64,000 nt of DNA. Origin: Larix kaempferi. Taxonomy: Eukaryota > Streptophyta > Pinopsida > Pinales > Pinaceae. Below the pieces are notes generated by a model, which searched no databases, was not told the origin of the DNA, and saw only the letters and a program-made list of their open reading frames with translations. The position numbers and the translations under genes were made by a program. This document shows positions 50,201-59,916 of the stretch, piece after piece. How positions within the stretch are numbered: position 1 is the stretch's first letter; each line of letters begins with the position of its first letter. The stretch is taken from the NCBI GenBank assembly GCA_027924585.1, contig BSBM01000179.1, positions 13,860,501 to 13,924,500 on the forward strand. The letters run 5' to 3'.

Positions 50201-50390
50201 AAATTATGTATACTTTCAGGATTATGAGCCTGATGTTATATGTTGTCAATATAGTCATTTAGTATGTGCATCTCGAATAAAATTGATACAAGTTCCATCA
50301 AAAAAACAATTGAAAACCAAAAAATGGAAACTATCCATATGTGACCATGAACGGATAGTTGAAGATGGTATTCCATTACGATGTTTTTAA
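47276..50390 (+). CDS. transposase-like protein, 4 exons, 938 residues
   Basis: Exons 47276-47582, 47675-49475, 49573-49913 and 50023-50390. All borders are GT-AG and the phases (1, 2, 1) join into one stop-free frame. The start ATG lies in ACCATGG, shortly after a CTATAG acceptor-like site. Residues 1-25 are a basic Lys/Arg nuclear signal; 40-100 hold an acidic internal repeat; about 222-242 (LTTELAKAVGTSRKTLYKH) look like a helix-turn-helix; 353-360 (DTCCCRYH) and 409-418 (CVNGKHCHHC) look like a zinc-binding cluster. Probable catalytic core: Asp517 (SVVDFAENYTF), Asp613 (WSDGCAGQFKS) and Asp654, or less likely Glu652 (GHGKGEHDGAG). The motifs VDFxEN...EIQS, WSDGCxxQFK and HGKGxxDGxG match a transposase-like family I know as unannotated proteins in animal genomes; I cannot verify its name here. 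It converges on the 51868-54083 gene within the same element. Confidence 0.8.
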
Positions 50391-51867
50391 CTATATATCA
50401 AAAATAAATTGATCTATATTTTTGTCCATGTCAATTGTTGTGTGCAATATATTTTTTGTCCAATTATCAAAATTGTTGTGCCCAATATATTTTTTCATTG
50501 AGATTTTATGAAATATTTTCTTGAATGACAACTAAGCTTAAATGATTGTACTTTAACATGCTTAAAAATGAATTCAAATATAATTTAAAAATTCAAAAGT
50601 ACTTTATTCGGGTCCCCATATGTCTATTAGACCACTAAGGGATGAGATAACGGATGTGGCTATGCCCACTCCGCCCCGAATTTTTACTTTTGGTTGATTA
50701 ATACTAACGAAAAAATACAAAAAGACCTATTAAATTTTGTAGTATATTAATCCATCGAACATGTTTCTTTAATACATACTTCACCATAAATATGATCTTA
50801 AATAGATGTCTTAAAATTGTAACCAAGTTCTCCGTCCCAAATCTTTAATTTAAAATATCGCTTGTGCAAATTCACATAACTGAAATCATGGCAAATGGAG
50901 ATAACGATCATTTGATTTTTAATCACAAGCAAGGATTCCAGGATTGTGAAGCTTATGCTAAATTAGAGAAATGATTATTCCCAACAAATCAATGAAAATT
51001 CATCAAATTGTTGTTTAAAATCATTGCTCTAATTTAGCACAAACTTCACAATCCTGGAATCTTCGCTTATGATTAAAAAACAAAAAACCGTTACCCCCAT
51101 TTGCCATGATTTCAGCCTTCATCAAATGTACCTGAACATTGAAAATAAAAATTAAATTAATTAAAAATCCATTAATTTTTCCCAACATTAATTCTTACCA
51201 TAACATTCATTTTCAACATTGAATATTTCCTAACTTAGATTATCATTTTAAAAACATTTCCAACACCTCCCATTCATTCCTACCCTTGGGTTGCACCTAT
51301 CAAGACATTTTAAACATTCATGCAAAACATATTATAATAACACTTATTCTCAACATAACAAATTGAAAACATTCATTCTTCCATAACACCTCCCATACAT
51401 TCTTTCCCAACATTTCTTTTTCTCTAACACCTCCCATTCATTTTTTTCCAACATTGATTCTTACCATCACATTCATTGTCAACATTCAACATTTCCCAAC
51501 TTGAAATAACATTTCAAACATTCCTAACACTTCCCATTTTCTAACTTCATAACATTCATTGTCATCATTCAACATTTCCTAACCTTGGATTGCACCTATA
51601 AAAACATTTCAAACATTCATGCAAAACATATTATAAATATTATCAAAACTCATGCAAAACATATTCTAAACATTTACCAAATGAGAAATAATGGACATGT
51701 ACTCATGTATATAATCCAAAAAAGAGTTGATGAACTTGTGAATTCAATGTACATATATATATAATCAAAAAATAAATACCCTCCATGTTCAAAACAACAC
51801 CAATATATAGATATCAACAAAAACTATAAAATCTGAACCACTATCCATCTCGACCAATATCTTTCCA
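50391..51867. other. intergenic region between the two convergent genes of element A
   Basis: It holds the 3' ends of both genes, the foldback at 50879-51116, and a stretch (51200-51690) in which phrases such as AACATTCATT and TTTCCAACA recur irregularly. No further gene was recognised. Confidence 0.6.
50879..51116. repeat. foldback with about 98-bp arms, each carrying a 28-codon frame
   Basis: The left arm 50879-50977 and right arm 51018-51116 are inverted copies with roughly 15 differences and a loop of about 40 bp. The plus-strand frame 50888-50974 begins MANGDNDHLIFNHKQGF and the minus-strand frame 51107-51021 begins MANGGNGFLFFNHKRRF; both continue QDCE..AKLE and stop at the mirrored TGA. 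It could be a MITE, a duplicated and inverted exon, or a hairpin transcript that yields small RNAs. Confidence 0.85.
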
Positions 51868-54083
51868 CTATTTTCCACTAGGACCTTCCCTGGGACTCAA
51901 CTCCACCTACAACACACAGAAAAACAAATTATAAATTTAGATCATAAATTATTTAAACAATTTTAAACTAAATTCAAAATATTAAGATATTAAACTCATC
52001 TACAAAACAATTCAATTATTAAAAAAATCGTACATCAAATTCTTTGGATGCATGTCCACCACTTTTTTCCCCTAGAGACTTTCCTTTGGCTCCAAAAGAT
52101 CTAAAAGAGCCAAGCTGCAACATGTACAAAAACAATTTTCAAATAAATCAAAAAAATATAAAACATTAAACTTATGTCAAAAATCATTTCTAGTTCGACA
52201 AAATTACCTCAGTGCCAATATCGGCATTCATTAAAGACCCCACATCTTCGCCCCCAATTTCCAAGTGGTCTCTTTCCTAAAATTTAAATTTTGTTAGTAA
52301 ATAAAACATAGTAGATACAAATAATAAATTAAGCAAATTAACTTAAAACCAAAACAAAAAAATTAAAATCATTAGCTCACAAGAGATGGTAAACCATCTA
52401 AAAAGTTGGAATCTAATGAAACCTGCATAGATAAGTCAAATTAACAATAAGATACATTGATATTTATTAAAATTCAAGTAAACAAAAAAAATATCATGTT
52501 CAATCATAAATATTATAATTAAAATACCTCTCCTGAGCGCTCTTCATTTTGACTAGGATGCTCTTGATTTTGACTACTGGAGAATCGAAAATTATTTGCA
52601 TTTAACATTCTCGTAAACTACAAACAAAATACATTTGCTTAATATACTTATTCCCATGTAGCAAAATATTCAATTCAAAATGATTAATAAAAAATCAAAT
52701 AGATTATTATAGCATAATCAACAAACCTCTCCCATGCTCGATGTGTCATTAGATAACACATCTGAAGCTATATCTCGACAAAACTTAGCATAAGCCCTGA
52801 GATCATCAATGCTCAATGCATCTACCTCGTCATTCGTCTTGTAGACAAAACTCTGACGAAGAATAGCGCGAGCCTTCTCTCGCCCCAAACCAACTTCTAC
52901 TCCTGCAAGAGCTGAAGCTAAACCATCACCTACTGATTCCCTTCCAATTGTCCCTAGTTGAGATGTTGTCTCCATCTCTGATCTTAAAGCCACAACCCTT
53001 GGTGGACGAGGTATCTCAGGTGGAGGTTGTATAGTGGCAGGGTCTCTAAGAGCACCTTTTCGATTATATATTCTACCCTTTCCAGCTCCATAAAAGTCAG
53101 AGGGAACATCGGTATAGTTAGGCTTCATACCTAGAAAAAACTCCGCATAAAAAAATCTAGCAAAATAATTAGGAACCTCATCGTTCCAAGGCAATCGACC
53201 ATAAGCTGCAAGAAATCGATCATATATGAAATGTGCAATTTGAGGATGCTTGAAATATTGCACTTTCAACATTTTTCGCTTAAGGCCTTCTTTGAAATTG
53301 AACATTGAATTGGCTTGTTCTCTACTGACTCTCTCCTTCACAACCTCCCACTTATCTGGACCCATAACTTGCTCCTTTCGCATCCGCATCAAATGAACAA
53401 AACTATTTGTAGTTGGTCCAAGCTCATCGTATGCATCAATGAATTTTTGCAAAGATGCCAAAACAACCTCTAGACTTTGTCGACTCTCTGGAGGGAGATC
53501 CAAAGAACAAAGATCATTGTTCAACCTGTCATAGTGGGATTTACAACTTTCAAGAATAGTTTGTTGCACAACACCTCGCCATGGAAGCTCATCAGGTAAA
53601 TCAGACGGATACGTTGATATGGGTGTACACCCCTCAGCTAGTGGAACATATGTCGTCCTAGCTCTAGGAGGAACTTCAGGACCCTGCTCTCCACCCACAC
53701 CTATTCCATCATCTATATTCCTATCTTGATCTTCCCCTCGCTCCATCGAATTACGCACATCTTCTGAACATCGCTCTGCTTCAAATATAGCCGTAGTCAA
53801 AAATTAACTTTTTCCATAAATTCAACACACAAAAAATACAAATTATACATTATTAAACATTAATGTTCATACCAACAGAACGTTGGGATCGACGCTCTCC
53901 CACAGAAGACAAAGGAGAATCATTTGTACCCCCTCGAACTTGTTGGTGATCAAACGACTCGGACCCATGCAATAAACCTGAACCCTGCGGTGAATTCGAC
54001 AACCTTCGACTACCAATTGGAACACCAATTCCTGAAGATTGTGATGACCTCCTACGCTTTCCCTTCGCAGACTCTCTTTCCAT
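51868..54083 (-). CDS. unknown accessory protein of element A, 7 exons, 526 residues
   Basis: Exons on the minus strand: 54083-53873, 53775-52727, 52617-52528, 52422-52381, 52276-52208, 52114-52034 and 51906-51868. All are GT-AG; the first intron is phase 1 and the rest phase 0, giving 1581 coding bases with no stop. The model is supported by a diverged paralog at 59917-62035 that keeps the same borders. Residues 1-70 are Ser/Arg-rich and probably disordered. The conserved core (about 105-420) includes LAEGCTPISTYPSDL, QVMGPDKW, MFNFKEGLKRK, KVQYFKHPQIAHFIYDRF, FVYKTNDE and AYAKFCRDIASDVLSNDTSS; it looks largely helical. The C-terminal exons are short and acidic/Gly-rich. I recognise no domain. 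Its position inside the transposon suggests an accessory DNA-binding or regulatory protein, which is inference. Confidence 0.8.
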
Positions 54084-54906
54084 TTGATATAACTTCTAAA
54101 TTTACACAAACATTAACATATTGAAAATGTACATAACTACCACTACAAGCATCAAGCCAATATTTGATTAAAAACTCCAACAAAATTTAAGTCCCCCTCC
54201 TAACTCTAATTAATTAACTAAAATTCCTTACCCTACCTAATATTGCAACATAAAGAACATATCTAATAATCATTTCATTATAAAACACAATTAATTGAAA
54301 TAGTATAATAACCTTAAAAACTTTTAATCCAACAAATATGTTTGAATTATATATGTCAACAAACAAACATCTCACTAAACATATATATGTATTCTTATTA
54401 AAAGAATTCTAACTTATATTTATGATAATACAATTTACACACATTGAAGTTGTACATGTTAACTCTACAAACTCAAAACATATCTATTAAAAATCTGCAT
54501 TCAAAATGCAGAGCTTCCTCAAATAGTATAACATAAATATACCCTTATTAAGAAACTTCTAGTTAAGATCTTTGATAAAACAATTTACAAACATTGATGT
54601 TGTACATGTTCATTCTACAAAATTAAAAACATATCTCTTAAGATCTGCGTAAAAAATGTAGAGCCACCTAAAATATTATAACTTACTTTCTTTTGTAAGT
54701 TACTCTCCTAACTCTAAGAACAATATTGCAGCATAAACATGACATCAATAATCATCCCATATTGTAATAGTTCAATCACCTTCCTAATTTTTAAACTATC
54801 ACTTATGTTTTCATTCTATATCTCAATAAACAAACATTCCTTAATTTTTATAAAAAAAATACTTAATAACTTACAATATTGAATTTTTAAGTGACTTTCT
54901 AAGTTA

Positions 54907-54946
54907 ACTCTGTTCATGAACAAAGTTCATGAACAGAGTTCATGAA
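54907..54946. repeat. short TTCATGAA palindrome cluster
   Basis: Three TTCATGAAC-type palindromes in tandem, related to the larger arrays at 55138-55203 and 55517-55887. Confidence 0.8.
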
Positions 54947-55137
54947 CTCAATTGACATTCTTGTACCTGACTTAACATCGTCACACCACATGTTGATCAT
55001 TTATAAAGTTGTTTAATATATCCTTTATCATCACTTTATTGAGAATTTGGAAAACTTAATATGAAACTCATCAGGGATTAAGGTATAAATATCCATATAT
55101 ATAAAGAAGCAATAATTTCATGCATATCATAGCATAT

Positions 55138-55203
55138 CATGAACAGAACTCTGTTCATGAACAGAACTCTGTTCATGAACAGAACTCTGTTCATGAACAG
55201 AAC
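55138..55203. repeat. 18-bp tandem palindromic repeat
   Basis: The unit ATGAACAGAACTCTGTTC is repeated about 3.5 times without change. Each unit is self-complementary over much of its length. Confidence 0.9.
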
Positions 55204-55516
55204 TTCTATGATAGCAAATGAACATTCATGGTTGATGGAATAGTAGTAAGTTCATAGTTTTCTTAATATTATACAGATACCCAATTCCAAGTAGGAGGTT
55301 GAGATTCATTGTTGAATGCATGTAATTAGATTGAATCAAAAACGACCGCCTACTTTAATGGGGTTAGTTCATCTCAATTATCTAAAAGCTTACGTCAATC
55401 AGAGAACCAATACCCTTTGAACAATGATAACAACATTATTACAGCTAAAAATCATTAACTAATCATAGCTAGTACTATTATATTATTCATATTCATATCT
55501 AACCTATAAATAATGG

Positions 55517-55887
55517 AATTCTGTTCATGAACAGAGTTCTGTTCATGAACAGAGTTCAAGAACAGAACTCTGTTCATGAACTCAGTCCACGAACAGAACT
55601 CTGTTCATGAACTCAGTCCACGAACAGAACTCTGTTCATCAACTCAGTTCACGAACAGAACTCTGTTCATGAACAGAGTTCACGAACTGAACTGTTCATG
55701 AACAGAGTTCACGAACTGAACTGTTCATGAACAGAGTTCACGAACTGAACTGTTCATGAACAGAGTTCACGAACTGAACTGTTCATGAACAGAGTTCACG
55801 AACTGAACTGTTCATGAACAGAGTTCACGAACTGAACTGTTCATGAACAGAGTTCACGAACTGAACTGTTCATGAACAGAGTTCATG
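55517..55887. repeat. 29-31-bp tandem array of TTCATGAA palindromes
   Basis: The first part (55517-55662) has variable units of about 31 bp; the second (55663-55880) has seven almost identical 29-bp units containing GTTCATGAACAGAGTTCACG followed by AACTGAACT. Because units are palindromic, transcripts through the array can form many hairpins. The array lies in the probable leader intron of the accessory gene. Confidence 0.92.
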
Positions 55888-56626
55888 GACAGAAAACTGA
55901 TTCTCTAAAATAAAAACTGCATTTTAAAACATTTAACCTTCCAATATTAAAAAGCACTACAGATTTTTTGAATTCTAATACTGCCAACAACATAAAAACA
56001 AAGTTTACGACGATGCATACCTCTATATAAAAATGCAGTGAAGAATCGTCGATCGCAACGCCGCCTCTATTCAACCCAGCAACGCTCAAAACAACACCTA
56101 TTTCCTTCACAAACAACAACGAACGTCATTACATAAGCCCTATAACATTAACAAACAGAAATATTAAGTAAAAACAAAGGAAAAACGCACCTTCAACCGT
56201 TCAGATAAAGCCGCAACACCTTCAAAGCAGCCACCTACCAACACACACCTGACAACGAACACAGACCAACCGTCTGAATACCACCAACGAGCAGCAACTA
56301 GCAGAAATCCCAACCCGACGAAACGAGAAAACCGACAATCGACAGCAGAAGCAACCAACAAACTCGCTGCTAAAAACGAACAGAGCAAGGGCAGATCACA
56401 CCCCGAAGAAACGTAAGAAAAGACGAACGACAGCAGCAATGGAGCAGACGCGAGTCGCGGAAAAATAGCCAGCCATGAAACACAAGCAGCGCGGCGAGCA
56501 GCGGGGTGGCGAGCAGCAGGTTGGGGCGTCGGCAGGGTGGCAGAGGACTACAGCGGGCCCATGCGGGGTCCAAATAATTCCAACAGGGAATGACAAATGG
56601 CAGCTGATGCTGTCTTTTTATGCAGA

Positions 56627-56968
56627 ATAATTATTCGGCCGAATAATTATTCGGCCGAATATATATTCGGCCGAACAATTACTCGGCCGAATAAATATTC
56701 GGCCGAACAATTATGCGGCCGAACAATTATTCCGCCGAACAATTATTCGGCCGAATAATTGTTCGGCCGAATAAACTATTGCCCGAAATTTTTTTCCGTC
56801 CGGCAACCGTTTGCACAAATTTCAAGAGTCTCCGTTAAACGGGACGGAGAACTGTTTGTGGTTATTCGGCCGAATAACTTCAAAATTATTCGGCCGAATA
56901 ATTTCAATTATTCGGCCGAACAATTATTTTTATTCGGCCGAATAATATTTTTATTCGGCCGAATAACT
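56627..56968. repeat. right palindrome arrays (TTATTCGGCCGAATAA and variants, about 13 copies)
   Basis: Two clusters: about eight copies at 56627-56774, several with the variant half-site CGGCCGAACAATTA, and five copies at 56861-56968. Between them is a non-array spacer with a TCTCCGTTAAACGG segment. They lie directly inside the right end of element A and mirror the left array at 46139-46257. Confidence 0.92.
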
Positions 56969-56991
56969 TCCGCTAAGACGATTTTGCACTG

Positions 56992-57031
56992 ATTTCTCAC
57001 GAAAGTGTTACCCACCTTCACGTTTTCACCC
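56992..57031 (-). repeat. right terminal inverted repeat of element A
   Basis: Read on the minus strand it begins GGGTGAAAACGTGAAGGTGG and reaches CGTGAGAAAT. It is 67 bp long when compared with the end of element B at 57099-57165, and shorter against the left end of element A. Confidence 0.75.
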
Positions 57032-57162
57032 AGGCGTGGGTGGAGTCTTCTATGACTCTGAAGGAAACAAGATGAAAGACTACGCTTGGGGTATTGGAGG
57101 GTGAAAATGTGAATTTGGGTAACACTTTTGTGAGAATCGGGTGCAAACAAAACGTAGCGGAG

Positions 57163-57227
57163 GTTATTCGGCCGAATAATCAATGTTATTCAGCCGAATA
57201 ACCCATACTTTATTCGTCCGAATAACT
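57163..57227. repeat. palindrome array at the left end of element B (3 copies)
   Basis: One intact copy and two with single changes (TTATTCAGCCGAATAA, TTATTCGTCCGAATAA). This is a smaller and more eroded version of the element A arrays. Confidence 0.85.
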
Positions 57228-59916
57228 AGTAGCGGTTCTCCATTAAAATTAACGGGGACCTCAAAGTGTGTGCGAGGCAGTGCCTGCCGGAAAAAACATC
57301 CAGGTTTGTTAGTTTATTTGGCATAAAAGCCCGGCTGCGGCCATTATTTTTCATTTTTTTTGCTAACAGCTTTGGACCCTACTCCAACCCAGCCTATGGA
57401 CCCTACTCCGACCCCGCCTGTAGATTCTCTCCCTCCTGTGGACCTTGCTACTATCATAGACGATTTCACCATCTGCCACCCTTTCTTGCCACCCTCTTTT
57501 GCCACCCTGTCGAATTAAACATCCGCCACATCCTGTCGAATTAAACATCCACCACCCTTTCATCAACCACCATCTCGCCACCAGCCATCTCGCCATCCGC
57601 CACCCACCATCCTCACCATCTCGTCACCCGCCATCTCCTCATCTTGCCATCCGCCACCTTTTCGACATCCACTCCTCGTCGGATCTGCCACCACCTATAT
57701 CTTACAGGTTCACCATCGAGGTTTGGTGTGGAGTTTATGGGTTAGGAATGGAGGTTACAGCATCGGTGTGAACTTGATAGCATGTTGATTTCACAGGTCT
57801 GTTTTTAGTTTTAGTTGTTTTAGATTTAGCTTCGATTTTTGTTTCATTTTTTTTCTTTTGCTAATTAATTTTTTTTGCAGGACAATTTGCTTCGTTCAGC
57901 AAGTTGGTGTTCGAATCTGTTGTGGAGTTGGTGTTCGTGTTCGGTTCTACGAGTTTGTGGCTTGCTCCTATTTGTGGGGTTCAACGAATTGTTGTCTGCG
58001 AGTTAATTTTCATCAAAAAACAGGTATGTTCTTAAAAAGTCTAGATTGTCAATTTTAGCGTATTAGATAGTCAATTTTAGCACGAAATTAGCCTCTTATG
58101 TTGTTGTACATCAATTGATTACGGTTGTTAGATAGTTGTAACAAGGGTTTAAAAAAATTAAGATAGAGATCTATACTTTATGTTCTTGAACTCTGTTCAT
58201 GAACAGAGTTCAACAACTCTGTCCATGTTCTTATATAATGTTTATACACTCGTCTTAAGGATTTCATCTTATTAGTTCTTCTTATATGGAAATTTAAGAA
58301 TAATTTTATAAATATTTTTCACAATTCATTGAGTCATTTACTATTGTGAGTGTTTCTATCTCGACAATCAATTTATGTATTACCCTAGTCATATACGCTT
58401 TGTATTGAATTATAAGTTAGCTCGTTATTATAGGTAAGATGCCTCTTTTAATTTTTCCGAATGAACTAAAATATGAAATTTATAAAATACAATTATAAAT
58501 AATGATAATAATTGATAAATTTATTTTATCTTTAGTTGCGATTAAGTTAGTTACGATTATGGAAAAGTTAAAGTTATTACATTTGAAATAGCTAAGTAAT
58601 AAATTGTTGGGATTATAATTCCTAAATGGAAATACATTAGTTACCAGAGATAATATTTCTATGTTGAAATAACTTAGATAGAAATTAGTTTACATATGTA
58701 ATATGTAACAAACTTAGTGTCTTTCCCCAACAAAGTAGTATCTAAAAGTTGGGAATGAGGGGTTCTATACATGGTAGACTTAAAACTTCTTTAGAAGTAC
58801 AAATGTAAATAATTGATAACGAGGAAAATTTCAATGGATGTTTCACTCAATGATGACACATTTATAGCATAACTTTTGGGTTTGAAATATAAATAGTATT
58901 GAGTTAGTTAAACTTATTTAACTATTGATTTTTCTTATATGATAAGAAAGAAAAATATAAATAGTATTGAGTTAGTTAAATTTGTTAAACTATTGATTTT
59001 CTTATGTTGTAAGAAAGAAAAATAGAAGTAGTTTTAAAATTCTATTTGCAAATGGTATTTCCGCTTTATGTATAGGTTTCTCTTTTCGGTTGAAATTTGC
59101 ACGATTTGGATAGATTTCATGAACTCTGTCCATGTGGACATAGTTCATAGATCAATATATTGACCTAAATTTCCAACACAACAAAGACAATTGTATTGTA
59201 CACATTATTTTTATGTATTTAGGAAATCCTTGTTAAGAGGTATTGATATCAAAACATGATAGTATTATGCCACAAATATATGGAAACATGAGACTCGCTA
59301 ATAGTTTCTCCACATTAATAGTGATCCAATGATATTAGTCCACCTAGCATTGAGTTCACACTAAGTTGACACTAATCGAACTCCTTTGAGTTCAAGATAT
59401 AGAATTGAATTGGGATACCAAATTATATTTAATACAATAATTTATATTTTAATAAACAAATTAACATTATACTCTAGAGTTAATGAACTAGATTTCATGA
59501 ATTGAGAAACTAATTGAGGGAAAATTGTGGTCTTGAGTTTTTGGCAGGCAATGCTGATGATTCATGGTATTATGTTTTCTTTTGTTTGCAACAAAGCAAA
59601 CTTGGAAAACATAATACCATGAATCGTCATCGTTGCTAGGATGAACACTTGTAACCTTCACTTAATATTTAACCATATTGGTTCCATTCATTTAAAACAT
59701 CAAAAACACTTAAAAGATTGGAAGATTAATTCATCATACATCCAACAATATTATCAATACTCATTTTAAAAACTATTAGATTATATTAGGTATATTTAGG
59801 TCCTTATCAAAGAACTTAGTTTCCTTAGCAGCTAGGTCTTAGAATTTGTAGAATTAATATGTATACTTTGTATATGTTTTGAGTTGATAGTTGTGTAACC
59901 GTAGATATCATATCAA
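57228..59916 (+). other. 5' leader region of the element B accessory gene
   Basis: 57360-57700 is Pro/His-codon-like CCACC-rich sequence with frames that lack known domains. A probable leader donor lies at about 58023 (AACAGGTATG) and an acceptor at about 59904 (CCGTAG) before the ATG. A remnant TTCATGAA palindrome pair sits at 58190-58222, matching the larger arrays in element A. Confidence 0.45.

Larger units (their letters stand above)
54084..56626 (-). other. 5' leader region of the accessory gene
   Basis: An acceptor-like TTTAG lies 12 bases before the ATG, and a donor-like GAGGTATGC lies at about 56016 on the minus strand. So a 1.9-kb leader intron probably separates a GC-richer first exon (about 56017-56580) from the coding exons. 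The paralog at 57.8-59.9 kb shows the same plan. The intron contains the TTCATGAA repeat arrays. Confidence 0.5.
45306..57035. mobile_element. large two-gene DNA transposon (element A), candidate new family
   Basis: Element span 45310-57031 (11.7 kb), flanked by AGGC at 45306-45309 and 57032-57035. The left end reads GGGTGAAAAAATGAAGATGG and the right end, on the opposite strand, GGGTGAAAACGTGAAGGTGG; both then carry a CGTGAGAAA block about 10-25 bases further in. Just inside are arrays of the palindrome TTATTCGGCCGAATAA. Inside are two convergent, spliced, stop-free genes: a 938-residue transposase-like protein (47276-50390, plus) and a 526-residue unknown (51868-54083, minus). Possible superfamily: Sola, from the 4-bp duplication and DDD-like residues, although known Sola targets are AT-rich and palindromic and AGGC is not. 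Limits: the left end is more diverged than the right, so it could belong to a related insertion. Confidence 0.7.

Noticed and set aside
55517-55887. CRISPR-like array
   Set aside because: The units are contiguous palindromic tandem repeats without unique spacers, and the context is a plant nuclear transposon.
57363-57771. Pro/His-rich proteins on either strand near 57.5 kb
   Set aside because: The frames come from a CCACC/CATCCGCCA-rich low-complexity tract in the probable leader of the element B gene.
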